Shown here piece by piece: positions 17,010-26,097 of a stretch of DNA of 64,000 bases. The notes beneath the pieces were generated by a model. That model worked only from the letters and a program-made list of their open reading frames with translations, searched no databases and was not told the origin of the DNA. The stretch spans positions 496,001-560,000 of the forward strand of contig JAITLK010000003.1 in NCBI GenBank assembly GCA_031277945.1, given 5' to 3'. The stretch's first letter is position 1; the number at the start of each line of letters is the position of its first letter. The translations under genes and the position numbers were made by a program. The DNA comes from Microbacterium sp. (GTDB lineage: Bacteria > Actinomycetota > Actinomycetes > Actinomycetales > Microbacteriaceae).

Positions 17010-18359
17010 GTGGAACGATCCACGTATGCCATCATCGGCGCCGGCCCCAGCGGCCTGGCTGCGGCACGGGCGCTCCAGGTCGCCGGCCTCCCGTTCGAGG
17101 GCTACGAGTCCTCCACCGGAGTGGGAGGTCTCTGGGACATCGACAATCCCCGATCGACGATGTACGAGTCGGCGCACCTCATCTCCTCACGAACGACCAC
17201 CCAGTTTCGCGAGTTCCCGCTGCCCGACGTCGCCGACTATCCCGGACACCGCGTGATGCGGCAGTACTTCCGCGACTACGCCGGCGCCTTCGGCCTCACG
17301 CCGATGTTCCACTTCGAGACGACAGTGGTGGCGGTGCGGAAGGACTCCTCCGGCTGGCTGGTGATCTCGGAGGGCCCGGACGGCAGAGTGGAGCGACATC
17401 ACGCGGGCGTGATCCTCGCCAACGGCACCCTCGCACATCCGAACATCCCGACGTTCGCCGGAGAGTTCAGCGGCGAGCTGATGCACACCAGCCGCTACAA
17501 GAGCGCCGCCCAGCTCGACGGCAAGCGCGTGCTCATCATCGGCGCCGGGAACTCCGGGTGCGACATCGCCGTGGACGCGGTCCACCACGCCGCGGCCGTC
17601 GACATGAGCGTGCGCCGCGGCTACTACTTCGTGCCCCGGTACCTGTTCGGACGTCCGTCCGACACTCTCAACCAGGGACGTCCTCTCCCTGCTCCCGTGA
17701 AGCAGTTCATCGACAAACGGGTGCTGCAGGCCTTCACCGGCGATCCGGTCCGGTTCGGCTTCCCGAAGCCGGACTACAAGATCTATGAGTCCCACCCCAT
17801 CGTGAACACGCTGATCCTGAACCACCTCGGCCAGGGGGATCTCCGCATCCGTCCCGACATCGACCGGTTCGAGGGAAGGACGGTGCACTTCCGCGACGGC
17901 TCATCGGATGACTACGACCTGGTGCTGCTGGCGACCGGGTACACGCTGGACTACCCCTTCGTCGAACGCGAGGCGCTGCACTGGCACGGCGCATCCCCGG
18001 AGCTGTTCCTCAACATCTTCCCGCCCGACTTCTCCGGCCTGTACGTGATGGGGATGATCGAGGCGTCCGGCATCGGTTGGCAGGGCCGATACGAGCAGGC
18101 CGAGCTCATCGCCGCCTATCTGCGCGCGGCGCAGCTGCATCCGGCCAGAGCCGCGGAGTTCCGCCGCCGGGTGGCCGAGGACCGATGGCCGGACACCACG
18201 GGCGGCTACCGGTACCTGGGCCTGGAGCGCATGTCGTACTACGTGAACAAGGACGCCTACCGCGCCGCCGTTCGCGATGCGGTGGGCTCTCTCGTGGTGG
18301 CTGACGCCCCGGGCACCGCGAACAGCCGCCCGCGCCGCCGGAAGGTACGGACACGATGA
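17010..18359 (+). CDS. Flavin-containing monooxygenase
   Basis: A 449-residue FMO-type flavoprotein. N-terminal FAD motif AIIGAGPSGLAAARAL, the FMO fingerprint FSGELMHTSRY (pattern FxGxxxHxxxY) near residue 158, then the NADPH motif IIGAGNSGCDIAVDA. Such enzymes oxygenate nitrogen, sulfur or ketone substrates with NADPH and O2. The GTG at 17010 places the FAD motif at residue 7, as usual. The gene leads a coupled run with a BASS-type transporter and an SDR epimerase, and the TauE-like permease lies just upstream, so the cluster may take up and oxidise an organic acid or sulfur compound; the substrate is not visible from sequence. Confidence 0.86.
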   Translation: MERSTYAIIGAGPSGLAAARALQVAGLPFEGYESSTGVGGLWDIDNPRSTMYESAHLISSRTTTQFREFPLPDVADYPGHRVMRQYFRDYAGAFGLTPMFHFETTVVAVRKDSSGWLVISEGPDGRVERHHAGVILANGTLAHPNIPTFAGEFSGELMHTSRYKSAAQLDGKRVLIIGAGNSGCDIAVDAVHHAAAVDMSVRRGYYFVPRYLFGRPSDTLNQGRPLPAPVKQFIDKRVLQAFTGDPVRFGFPKPDYKIYESHPIVNTLILNHLGQGDLRIRPDIDRFEGRTVHFRDGSSDDYDLVLLATGYTLDYPFVEREALHWHGASPELFLNIFPPDFSGLYVMGMIEASGIGWQGRYEQAELIAAYLRAAQLHPARAAEFRRRVAEDRWPDTTGGYRYLGLERMSYYVNKDAYRAAVRDAVGSLVVADAPGTANSRPRRRKVRTR

Positions 18360-18397
18360 ACCCCCCGCTCCCGTCACCGAGGACAGATCCCGCATGA
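18356..18397 (+). CDS. Possible 13-residue leader peptide coupled to the BASS transporter
   Basis: ATG at 18356 overlaps the FMO stop (ATGA) and opens a 13-codon frame (MNPPLPSPRTDPA) whose TGA at 18395-18397 overlaps the ATG of the transporter (again ATGA). Ribosomes finishing FMO could step through this small frame onto the transporter start. It may be only a chance bridge; it is proline-rich (5 of 13), which could slow translation. Confidence 0.3.
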   Translation: MNPPLPSPRTDPA

Positions 18398-19350
18398 ATC
18401 CCGATGTGATCGATGCCATCCAGGTGGCGCCCGGATCGCTGCTCGCCCTCAACGTGGTGCTGGGCCTCATCATGCTCGGCATCGCGCTCGACACCGCGCC
18501 GAGTGATTTCCGCGTGGTCCTCACGCACCCGAAGCCGTTCATCATCGCGATCCTGGCCCAGCTCCTGCTGCTGCCCCTGGTGACGTTCGGGCTCACCTTC
18601 GTGCTGCCGGTGACCGACTCCATGGCGCTCGGCATGATCCTGGTGGCCTGTTGCCCTCCCGGCAACATCTCCCAGGTGTTGACGCACCGCTCCGGTGGCA
18701 ACGTCGCGCTCTCCGTGTCGATGACCGCCGCCGGCAACGTGCTGTACATCTTCGCGATGCCGCTCTCCATCGCCTTCTGGGGCTCCCTCAACCCCCGCAC
18801 GCGCGACATCCTCGAAGCCGTCACGCTGAACCCCGGACAGATGCTGCTGGATGTCCTGCTGATCGTCGGTCTGCCGTTCGGCCTCGGCCTGCTGCTGCGT
18901 GCGAAGCTCCCCGGCTTCGCCAAGCGCGCGCACCCGATCGTGCACTGGTTCAGCCTCATCGCGCTGGTGGCCTTCATCGCGGTGGCGCTCGTCGGCAACT
19001 GGGCCGTCTTCGTCTCGGTGCTCGGGCTGCTGGTGATCGTCGTGACGGTGCACGATGCCGTGGCGCTCGGGCTCGGCTACGGCACCGCGGTGCTGGGCGG
19101 GCTCGGTACGCGCGAGCGCAAGGCTATGACCTTCGAGGTCGGCATCCGCAACGCGGGACTCGGGCTCGGTCTCGTGTTCACCTTCTTCGGCGGCCTCGGC
19201 GGAATGGCGATCGTCGCCGGCTGGTGGGGAATCTGGGACATCGTCGCGGGCCTCATCGTGTCGTCCCTCTGGGCCTGGCGTACCCGCGTGCGCACGGGGT
19301 CGTCGCGCGGTGACGCCTCCGGTCGCAGCATCGTGGAGACGTCGTCGTGA
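18394..19350 (+). CDS. Bile acid:sodium symporter family (BASS) transporter
   Basis: A 318-residue membrane protein with nine to ten hydrophobic segments. Family features: LIMLGIALDTAPSDF in the first segment, ILVACCPPGNISQVLTHRSGGNVALSVSM (the CCPGG-like crossover that binds Na+; key residues Cys-Cys-Pro, Gly, Asn), and FEVGIRNAGLGLGL in the second repeat (E and N Na+ ligands). BASS proteins import organic acids or sterol-like compounds with sodium. ATG at 18394 is preceded by gaggaca. It sits between the FMO and an epimerase with overlapping stops and starts, so the three are one operon. Confidence 0.86.
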   Translation: MNPDVIDAIQVAPGSLLALNVVLGLIMLGIALDTAPSDFRVVLTHPKPFIIAILAQLLLLPLVTFGLTFVLPVTDSMALGMILVACCPPGNISQVLTHRSGGNVALSVSMTAAGNVLYIFAMPLSIAFWGSLNPRTRDILEAVTLNPGQMLLDVLLIVGLPFGLGLLLRAKLPGFAKRAHPIVHWFSLIALVAFIAVALVGNWAVFVSVLGLLVIVVTVHDAVALGLGYGTAVLGGLGTRERKAMTFEVGIRNAGLGLGLVFTFFGGLGGMAIVAGWWGIWDIVAGLIVSSLWAWRTRVRTGSSRGDASGRSIVETSS

Positions 19351-20306
19351 CCGGCACGCGCGTCCTCGTGACCGGCGGGAGCGGCTTCCTCGGCTCGCAC
19401 GTCGTGACGGCCCTGCGCTCCCGCGAGGACGTGTCCGTCGTGGTGTCCGCCGACGTCGCCGTACGCAATCCAGCGCGCGATGGCGTCATCGAAGCCATCT
19501 GCGACGTCACCGACCCGCGTGCACTCGAACCCCTCCTGCGTGAGCACCGCATCGACGTCGTGGTCCACCTGGCGGCGATCGTCAATCCCGGCGGAGATGT
19601 CGCCGTCGAGTACCGGGTGGACGTGGACGGCTCCCGCAACGTGCTGGATGCCTGCATTGCCGCCGGTGTGCGCCGCCTCGTCGTGTCCAGCTCCGGCGCC
19701 GCGTACGGATATCACGCCGACAATCCAGCCTGGCTGCGCGAGAGCGACCCGGTGCGCGGCAACGACGAGTTCAGCTATTCGCGCCACAAGCGGCTCGTGG
19801 AGGAGATGCTCGCGGCAGCCCGCGCCGATCATCCGGCACTGGAGCAGGTGGTCTTCCGCATCGGCACGATCCTGGGCCCCACCGTGCGCAACCAGATCAC
19901 GGCGATGTGGGACGGCAAGCGCATCCTGCGCATCGCCGGCGCCGACTCCCCCTTCGTGTTCGTATGGGTCGACGACGTCGCGGCGACTATGGCGCGGGCG
20001 GCCACCGACGGACCCGCGGGGATCTACAACGTGGCCGGTGACGGCGCGCTCACGGTGCCGGAGCTCGCCCGCCGCCTCGGCAAGCCGCTGCTGACGCTTC
20101 CCGCCCCGATGCTCGCCTGGGGCCTGCGGATCGGCCGGGCCCTGAAACTGGTGCCCTGGGGTCCGGAGCAGGTCCGCTTCCTCCGGTACCGCCCCGTGCT
20201 CGCCAACGACGCGCTGAAGCGGGACTTCGGCTACACGCCGTCGAAGACCTCCGCCGAGGCCTTCGACGCCTACCTCGCCACGCATCCCGGCCTCGCGAAC
20301 CGGTGA
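19347..20306 (+). CDS. NAD-dependent epimerase/dehydratase (extended SDR)
   Basis: A 319-residue extended short-chain dehydrogenase: NAD motif VTGGSGFLGSHVV at the N-terminus, DVTDP, HLAAIVNPGGD, and the catalytic Ser...Tyr-x3-Lys spread as SSSGAAYG and YSRHKRL (Y-S-R-H-K). It resembles nucleoside-diphosphate-sugar epimerases by fold, but many members act on other keto/hydroxy groups. The GTG start overlaps the transporter stop (GTGA). In its operon it could reduce or oxidise the product of the flavin monooxygenase. Confidence 0.82.
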   Translation: MTGTRVLVTGGSGFLGSHVVTALRSREDVSVVVSADVAVRNPARDGVIEAICDVTDPRALEPLLREHRIDVVVHLAAIVNPGGDVAVEYRVDVDGSRNVLDACIAAGVRRLVVSSSGAAYGYHADNPAWLRESDPVRGNDEFSYSRHKRLVEEMLAAARADHPALEQVVFRIGTILGPTVRNQITAMWDGKRILRIAGADSPFVFVWVDDVAATMARAATDGPAGIYNVAGDGALTVPELARRLGKPLLTLPAPMLAWGLRIGRALKLVPWGPEQVRFLRYRPVLANDALKRDFGYTPSKTSAEAFDAYLATHPGLANR

Positions 20307-20319
20307 CCCGGCGCCGAGC

Positions 20320-20339
20320 GGCCACCCTTCGGGGTGGCC
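20320..20339. terminator. Bidirectional terminator between convergent SDR and add genes
   Basis: 8-bp perfect stem ggccaccc / gggtggcc closed by a stable ttcg tetraloop, lying 13 bases after the SDR stop and 16 bases after the stop of the convergent adenosine deaminase gene. Confidence 0.75.
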
Positions 20340-20355
20340 CCTCAGAGCCGTCGGC

Positions 20356-21471
20356 TCAGCGGGCGAAGCCCTCGCCGATGAGCTCGATGAGCTCCTCCCG
20401 CTCCTCCACCGACAGGAAGGCGGCGGCGGCGGCATTGAGCTGGAACGACTCGATGTCCTCCAGCCCGTAGCCGAACGCTTCCGCCAGCAGGGCCAGCTCC
20501 CGGGTGAGGGAGGTGCGGCTCATGGTGCGGTTGTCGGCATTCACCGTGACGGCGAAGCCGAGCTGGAACAGCAGATCGAAGGGATGGTCGGCGATCTGGT
20601 CGCCCCACGCCTCGATGGCGCCGGTCTGCAGGTTGGACGACGGTGACAGCTCCAGCGGGATCTCCCGATCCCGCACCCAGCGCGCGACGTCGCCGAACTG
20701 CACGCGCACCTCGTCCTCCGCGCGACCCACGATGCTGAGGTCCTCCGCGATGCGGGTGCCGTGTCCGAGGCGGAGGGCACGTCCGTCGATGAGCGCCGAC
20801 CGGATCGAGTCCACCCCGGCGCCCTCCCCCGCGTGCACGGTCACCGGCAGGAACTCCCCCGCCAGGTACGTGAACACATCGGAGTATTCCGATGCCGGGT
20901 TGCCGTCCTCCGCACCGGCGATGTCGAAGGCCACGACGCCGGCGTCTCGCGACGCGACCGCCAGCTCCGCGACCTCACGCACGTACGCACCCCCACGGAT
21001 CGCCGACAGGATCTGAGAGACCCGGATCTCCGCGTCGTTGTCGTCCGCGTCGTCCTCGCCCTGTTCCAGGCCGTCCTGGACCGCGTCCACGGCCTCCGCC
21101 ATCGACAGGCCGCCCGCGATATGCAGCTCGGGCGCCCAGCGCACCTCGCCGTACACCACACCGTCCGCGACGAGATCCTCCACGTACTCCCGCGCCACCC
21201 GGGTCAGCGCCTCGCGGGTCTGCAGTACGGCCAGCACCGGCTCGAATGCCGTGAGGTATTCCTCCAGCGATCCGGACTGGGTGCGCTGCAGCATCCATGC
21301 CACGAGACCGTCGGCGTCCGCAGCAGGAAGGTCGATTCCGGCCTCCGCCGCCAACTCCACCACCGTCTCGGGCCGGATCGCGCCGTCCAGGTGATCGTGG
21401 AGCGAGACCTTGGGCAGACTGCGCAGCGAGACACCGTCGATGCGGACATCGCCGTGGGCGTCGATGGACAT
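20356..21471 (-). CDS. add: Adenosine deaminase
   Basis: A 371-residue zinc aminohydrolase. KVSLHDHLDGA near residue 20 gives the HxH zinc ligands; VTVHAGE supplies the third His and HAGE motif; LGHGTRI the catalytic His; SPSSNLQTG the substrate loop; and the last zinc Asp lies in NADNRTMSRTS, the actinobacterial form of the usual (D/T)DDP motif. It deaminates adenosine and deoxyadenosine to inosine forms, which the purine-nucleoside phosphorylase at 3.6 kb can split. It is the last gene of the minus-strand nucleoside operon, 152 bases after deoA. Confidence 0.94.
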   Translation of the reverse strand: MSIDAHGDVRIDGVSLRSLPKVSLHDHLDGAIRPETVVELAAEAGIDLPAADADGLVAWMLQRTQSGSLEEYLTAFEPVLAVLQTREALTRVAREYVEDLVADGVVYGEVRWAPELHIAGGLSMAEAVDAVQDGLEQGEDDADDNDAEIRVSQILSAIRGGAYVREVAELAVASRDAGVVAFDIAGAEDGNPASEYSDVFTYLAGEFLPVTVHAGEGAGVDSIRSALIDGRALRLGHGTRIAEDLSIVGRAEDEVRVQFGDVARWVRDREIPLELSPSSNLQTGAIEAWGDQIADHPFDLLFQLGFAVTVNADNRTMSRTSLTRELALLAEAFGYGLEDIESFQLNAAAAAFLSVEEREELIELIGEGFAR

Positions 21472-21580
21472 GATTCCTCCGGAGGGACGTGGCGAAAGAG
21501 AGGCACTCGCAGACTACGCGGTGAGGCGGCGGGATACGAGCGCGCGCGTCGACGCGGGCGCGCCGCATCGGCGATGAAGA

Positions 21581-21617
21581 GCTCCCGTAGACCCGACTGC
21601 GTCGAGCCCACGGGAGC
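21581..21617 (-). other. Weak hairpin between deoA and add
   Basis: 8-bp inverted repeat gctcccgt / acgggagc with a 21-base loop, beginning 6 bases after the deoA stop on the minus strand. No T-tract follows. It may reduce read-through into add or only protect the mRNA end. Confidence 0.35.
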
Positions 21618-21623
21618 GGAGAC

Positions 21624-22916
21624 TCACGCGGTGATGCGCTCGCGAACGATCGCGGTGCGCTCGGGAGCGGTGTCGCCGATCTCCCACGCGCCCTCTACGG
21701 ATGCCAGAGCACCGGCGAAGCGCGCCTCGTCCTCCGCGGAGAGGGTGAAGACCGGATCTCCCGCGCGCACGGCATCGCCGGGCTTCACATGCAGGTCGAT
21801 GCCCGCCGCGTGCACGACGGCGTCCTCGGCACGGGCGCGACCGGCTCCCAGCCGCCAGGCGCCCACGCCGAACGGGAGGGCCTCCAACCGCGTCACGAAT
21901 CCATCGCGCGGCGCGGTCACGGTGTGCGTCTCCCGTGCCACGGGCAGTGCCGCATCCGGATCGCCGCCCTGCGCGATGATCATGCTGCGCCAGTGATCCA
22001 TCGCGCGTCCGTCGGCGAGAGCCGCCTCGACATCCGCATCGGGCTGGCCGGCCAGCGCCAGCATCTCCCGCGCGAGCGCCAGGGTGAGCTCGACGACATC
22101 GGCGGGGCCGCCACCGGCGAGCACCTCCACCGATTCGCGTACCTCGTTCGCGTTGCCGATCGCGAGTCCGAGCGGCACGTTCATGTCGGTGAGCAGCGCC
22201 GTGGTCGAGACGCCCGAATCCGTTCCCAGCGCGACCATCGTCTCGGCCAGCTCGCGCGCGCGGTCGATGTCCTGCATGAAGGCGCCCGAGCCGAACTTCA
22301 CGTCCAGCACCAGCGCACTGGTGCCCTCCGCGATCTTCTTCGACATGATCGACGAGGCGATCAGCGGGATGGCCTGAACGGTGCCGGTGACATCGCGCAG
22401 CGCGTACAGCTTCTTGTCGGCAGGGGCAAGCCCCGTGCCGGCGGCGCAGATGACCGCTCCTGCTTCACCGCGCAACTGGGCGAAGATCTCCTCGTTCGAC
22501 AGCGCCGCACGCCATCTCGGGATCGATTCGAGCTTGTCGAGCGTGCCGCCGGTGTGGCCGAGTCCCCGTCCGGACAGCTGGGGAACCGCCACACCGAAGG
22601 CGGCGACCAGCGGCGCCAGCGGGAGCGTGATCTTGTCTCCGACCCCGCCCGTCGAGTGCTTGTCCACCGTCGTCTTGCCGAGCCCGTCAAAGCTCATCCG
22701 CTCGCCGGAGGCGATCATGGCCTCGGTCATCACGCGGATCTCATCACGGCTCATGCCGTTGAGGAAGATCGCCATCGCGAACGCGGACATCTGCGCATCG
22801 GACACATAGCCGCGCGTGTAGGCGTCGATCATCCATCGGAGAGCGTCCTCGGCCACGGGGTGACGATCGCGCTTGGCGGCGATGACGTCGACGGCGGCGA
22901 ATGGTTCCAGGCTCAT
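21624..22916 (-). CDS. deoA: Thymidine phosphorylase / pyrimidine-nucleoside phosphorylase
   Basis: A 430-residue family 3 glycosyltransferase-fold enzyme. Landmarks: KHSTGGVGDKITL (phosphate site), SGRGLGHTGGTLDKLESIP (the family signature; key residues Gly-His-Thr-Gly-Gly-Thr-x-Asp-Lys), SSIMSKKIA, and VLDVKFGSGAFM. It splits thymidine, deoxyuridine and possibly uridine with phosphate. The ATG overlaps the cdd stop (4 bases), so deaminated cytidine products can be passed on. Full length for the family. Confidence 0.95.
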   Translation of the reverse strand: MSLEPFAAVDVIAAKRDRHPVAEDALRWMIDAYTRGYVSDAQMSAFAMAIFLNGMSRDEIRVMTEAMIASGERMSFDGLGKTTVDKHSTGGVGDKITLPLAPLVAAFGVAVPQLSGRGLGHTGGTLDKLESIPRWRAALSNEEIFAQLRGEAGAVICAAGTGLAPADKKLYALRDVTGTVQAIPLIASSIMSKKIAEGTSALVLDVKFGSGAFMQDIDRARELAETMVALGTDSGVSTTALLTDMNVPLGLAIGNANEVRESVEVLAGGGPADVVELTLALAREMLALAGQPDADVEAALADGRAMDHWRSMIIAQGGDPDAALPVARETHTVTAPRDGFVTRLEALPFGVGAWRLGAGRARAEDAVVHAAGIDLHVKPGDAVRAGDPVFTLSAEDEARFAGALASVEGAWEIGDTAPERTAIVRERITA

Positions 22917-23311
22917 CGTGCCGCCTCCTCGAGGTTGCGGGGACCGAACGCGTCCGGCAGGACCTCATCGATGGTGCGGATGCCCGAGACGGTCTCCAGC
23001 AGCATGCCCGGCACCGCGTGCTCGAACAGCAGCTGCCGGCAGCGACCGCACGGCATCAGGGTGCGCCCCTCTCCGTCCACACAGACGAAGGCCACCAGCT
23101 GGCCGCCCCCGGACATGTGCAGCGCCGACACCAGGCCGCATTCGGCGCAGAGGGTCACGCCGTAGGAGGCGTTCTCCACATTGCAGCCCGCGACGATGCG
23201 TCCGTCGGTGACGAGTGCGGCAGCACCCACCTTGAATCGCGAGTAGGGCACGTAGGCCTTCTGCATGGCTTCCACGGCCGCTGTTCGCAGCTCGTCCCAG
23301 GCGATGTCCAT
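22913..23311 (-). CDS. cdd: Cytidine deaminase
   Basis: A 132-residue homotetrameric-type cytidine deaminase. YVPYSRFKVGAA at the N-terminus, CNVENASYGVTLCAE with catalytic Glu (C-A-E) and the first zinc Cys, and PCGRCRQLL with the other two zinc cysteines. It converts (deoxy)cytidine to (deoxy)uridine. It overlaps deoA by 4 bases and follows the transporter genes, from which it is separated by a 17-bp hairpin. Confidence 0.95.
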   Translation of the reverse strand: MDIAWDELRTAAVEAMQKAYVPYSRFKVGAAALVTDGRIVAGCNVENASYGVTLCAECGLVSALHMSGGGQLVAFVCVDGEGRTLMPCGRCRQLLFEHAVPGMLLETVSGIRTIDEVLPDAFGPRNLEEAAR

Positions 23312-23357
23312 GTCTTCCTCTCCTGCGGCTCGTGGCCGCGTCGACGATGTCCGTTGT

Positions 23358-23400
23358 GCACGAATGGGCCCAATCCGGGTCGAATTGGGCCCATTCGTGC
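23358..23400. terminator. Strong hairpin between the permease gene and cdd
   Basis: Perfect 17-bp inverted repeat (23358-23374 and 23384-23400) with a 9-base loop, 13 bases downstream (minus strand) of the last permease gene stop. It would end or dampen transcription of the transporter before the catabolic genes cdd-deoA-add, which may thus also use their own promoter. Confidence 0.78.
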
Positions 23401-23413
23401 GCGGTGAAATGTG

Positions 23414-24712
23414 TCAGCCCTTGATGTAGGGCTTGCCCGACGCCGCCGGGCCCTTGATGCGGCCGACGAAGCCGGCCACGGCGATCAGGGTGACGACGTA
23501 GGGCAGCATGAGCAGGAACTCCTTCGGCACCGGCGACTGCAGGGCGCTGAAGGTGTTCTGCAGGTTCTGCGCGAAGCCGAACAGCAGCGCGGCGAAGGTT
23601 GCACGCATCGGATCCCAGCGCCCGAAGATGACTGCGGCGAGGGCGATGAAGCCGAGGCCGTTGGTCATGTTCTGCGTGAACAGCGGCACCGAGGCGAGCG
23701 TGAAGTACGCACCACCCACACCGGCGATCGCGCCGGCGAGGACGACATTGGTAAAGCGCACACGGTTCACGTTGATGCCCACGGTGTCGGCGGCGCGCGG
23801 GTACTCGCCCACGGCGCGAACGCGCAGACCCCAGCGGGTGCGGTACAGGCTGAATGCCACCAGCGGCACCACGATGTACATCAGGTAGACGATGAAAGGC
23901 TGGTTGAACAGCACCGGACCCACCACCGGAATGTCGCCGAGCAGCGGGATCTTCAGGTTGCCGAACTGCGCGGGCGTGTTCAGCGCCGGAGCATTCGGCA
24001 CCAGCACGATCTGGTACAGGAAGCTCGTCAGGCCGAGCACGAGGCCGTTGAGCACGACACCGATGATGACCTGCTCCACCAGGTACTTGATCGCGAACGC
24101 CGCCAGCACGAAGGCGACGAGCATGCCACCGATCATCGCGCCGATCAGCCCGACGTACGGGTTGTGCGTGATGGACGACGTGATCGCGGCCATGAACGCG
24201 CCGAGGAGGAACTGCGCCTCGATCGCCACGTTGACCACACCGACGCGCTCGCCGATGATTCCGCCCAGCGCACCGAACACGAGCGGCACGGCGAGGGAGA
24301 GCGCACCCGAGAGCAGACCGACGACCGGGACCTTGCCGCTGGCCCCGGCGGCAGCCCACGTCACGAAGACGAACACGGCCAGCGCGCCGAAGATCACCGG
24401 TGCCCACGCGCCCGCCTTGCGACGGGTCGCCGTAGCGAACCAGGTCCACGCCGCGAGGAGCGCGAGCACCACCATGCAGAACGCGATCGTCACATCGGCG
24501 GGCACGGGCAGATCGCCGAGCACCACTGGGATCTTCTGCGACGAGTTGGGATCCAGGTTGAAGATGGCATCCCCGTGGCGGGGGGCGAGCAGGAGCAGCA
24601 GGCCGAGGAGCGCGAACGCGACGGTCAGCGACACCGGCACCTTCAGCTTCAGCGGCGCCTTGATGTCCGCTGCTGCCGCGAGGGCGGGCGTCTGGATGTC
24701 AGTCACGGTCAT
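23414..24712 (-). CDS. Nucleoside ABC transporter permease (NupQ/YufQ type)
   Basis: A 432-residue membrane protein of the branched-chain-amino-acid/ribose permease class. About ten hydrophobic segments; the coupling-helix region reads GEYPRAADTVGINVNRVRFT, very similar to the sister permease (GENPHAARAAGISVDRMYI). IIGERVGVVNVAIEAQFLLGA is the conserved entry of the domain. It forms the channel with the gene at 24709-26097 for nucleoside uptake. Overlaps that gene by 4 bases. Confidence 0.9.
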   Translation of the reverse strand: MTVTDIQTPALAAAADIKAPLKLKVPVSLTVAFALLGLLLLLAPRHGDAIFNLDPNSSQKIPVVLGDLPVPADVTIAFCMVVLALLAAWTWFATATRRKAGAWAPVIFGALAVFVFVTWAAAGASGKVPVVGLLSGALSLAVPLVFGALGGIIGERVGVVNVAIEAQFLLGAFMAAITSSITHNPYVGLIGAMIGGMLVAFVLAAFAIKYLVEQVIIGVVLNGLVLGLTSFLYQIVLVPNAPALNTPAQFGNLKIPLLGDIPVVGPVLFNQPFIVYLMYIVVPLVAFSLYRTRWGLRVRAVGEYPRAADTVGINVNRVRFTNVVLAGAIAGVGGAYFTLASVPLFTQNMTNGLGFIALAAVIFGRWDPMRATFAALLFGFAQNLQNTFSALQSPVPKEFLLMLPYVVTLIAVAGFVGRIKGPAASGKPYIKG

Positions 24713-26097
24713 GCCGCCACCGCCTTCGTCTTGGCCGCCTTCTTGGCTGCCTTGGCCTTGAGCTTCGCCGCGATCTCGGCGTCGCTCTTCGGGAGGAAGA
24801 AGATCGTCCGCACCAGCGGCGGTGCCGCGATGAAGAGCACGATGATCGACTGGACCACCACGACGATCTCAGACGGGATGCCCTGACCGCTCATTGCGAA
24901 CGAGCCGGCCTTCAGAGCACCGAACAGCAGACCCGCCGCGAACACGCCACCGGCACGGCTGCGTCCGAGCAGCGCCACGGTGATCGCGTCGAAGCCGACG
25001 CCCGCATCGAAACGGTTGTCGAAGCCGGAGGTGGTGACGGCGGTCACCTGGTACGCACCGGCGATGCCGGCGAGGGCTCCGGCGAACATCATCGCGTAGA
25101 TGTACATCCGGTCGACGCTGATGCCTGCGGCACGGGCGGCGTGGGGGTTCTCACCCACGGCGCGCATACGGAAGCCGAGGCTCGAGCGCTCCATCAGCCA
25201 CCAGACCACCACGGTGAGGATGATCACCACGATGAGGCCGAGGTTCAGTCCCGGGAACTGCGGACCGGCCAGCGCGGGCAGCTGCGCGCTCTCCGGCGTC
25301 GCAACCGACTGGGACTGGTTCGAACCGGGCTTCTGCAGCCCAGGGGTGCGCACCAGGAAGCCGACGAGGTTGAGGGCGATCCAGTTGAGCATGATGGTCA
25401 GGATCACCTCGTGCGCACCGGTGCGCGCCTTGAGGAAGCCCGCGATCCCGGCCCATGCCGCACCGCCGAGGGCGGCCACCAGGATGGTGAACGGGATGTG
25501 CAGCCACATCGGCATCGACATCTGGAACGACAGGAAGCCGGCGAACACGCCCGCGATGAGCATCTGTCCCTGGGCACCGATGTTGAACAAGCCGACGCGG
25601 AAGGCCAGGCCGACGCCGAGACCGGCGAGGATCAGCGGCACCGCGAAGCCGAGGGTGTTCGTCAGCGGCCGGATCATCCGGACGAAGTTGGCAGCCTCGG
25701 GGTCGAAGATCGAGCCACGGAACAGCGCCCAGTAGCCGTTGGACACCGCATGCCAGATGGCGGAGAGGGTGTCCATCGGACGGCTGAAGAAGTAGCCGGA
25801 CGCCTTCTGTACCGCGGGGTCGGTGGCGGCGATCAGGATGCCGCCGATGATGAAGGCCGCGAGGATCGCGAACAGCGTCGTGACGACGCTGCCGCGGAGG
25901 ATCTCGCGCATCACCGCATTGCCGCGGGGCACCGGGATGTTCTGGATGTTGCGGCTCGGCTCGCCCTGAGCGGCGAGGGCACCGGCGGTGCTGGCCACCT
26001 CGGTGGTGATGGTCTTCTCGGCCGCGACCGCCTCGGCGGCAGCCGTTGGTCCTGCTGCCGCGAGCGGGTCGTCCGATCCGCTGTTCTTCTCGTTCAT
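24709..26097 (-). CDS. Nucleoside ABC transporter permease (NupP/YufP type)
   Basis: A 462-residue membrane protein; a ~70-residue Ala-rich cytosolic N-terminus precedes about nine hydrophobic segments. LAFRVGLFNIGAQGQML is the conserved substrate-channel stretch of the BMP-type nucleoside transporters, and GENPHAARAAGIS marks the ATPase-contact loop. The C-terminal tail is Lys/Ala-rich (AKLKAKAAKKAAKTK). It pairs with the permease at 23414-24712; overlaps of 4 bases with genes on both sides show tight coupling. Confidence 0.9.
   Translation of the reverse strand: MNEKNSGSDDPLAAAGPTAAAEAVAAEKTITTEVASTAGALAAQGEPSRNIQNIPVPRGNAVMREILRGSVVTTLFAILAAFIIGGILIAATDPAVQKASGYFFSRPMDTLSAIWHAVSNGYWALFRGSIFDPEAANFVRMIRPLTNTLGFAVPLILAGLGVGLAFRVGLFNIGAQGQMLIAGVFAGFLSFQMSMPMWLHIPFTILVAALGGAAWAGIAGFLKARTGAHEVILTIMLNWIALNLVGFLVRTPGLQKPGSNQSQSVATPESAQLPALAGPQFPGLNLGLIVVIILTVVVWWLMERSSLGFRMRAVGENPHAARAAGISVDRMYIYAMMFAGALAGIAGAYQVTAVTTSGFDNRFDAGVGFDAITVALLGRSRAGGVFAAGLLFGALKAGSFAMSGQGIPSEIVVVVQSIIVLFIAAPPLVRTIFFLPKSDAEIAAKLKAKAAKKAAKTKAVAA

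Noticed and set aside
14757..17177. An 806-codon minus-strand frame opposite mtlD and the TauE-like gene
   Set aside because: Antisense shadow, composition rich in Arg/His/Asp/Gly, no motif and no ribosome site.
23358..23400. Possible dispersed repeat family shared with the 45.5 kb hairpin
   Set aside because: Both contain aattgg/ccaatt-like cores, but the arms differ; two separate terminators are the simpler reading.
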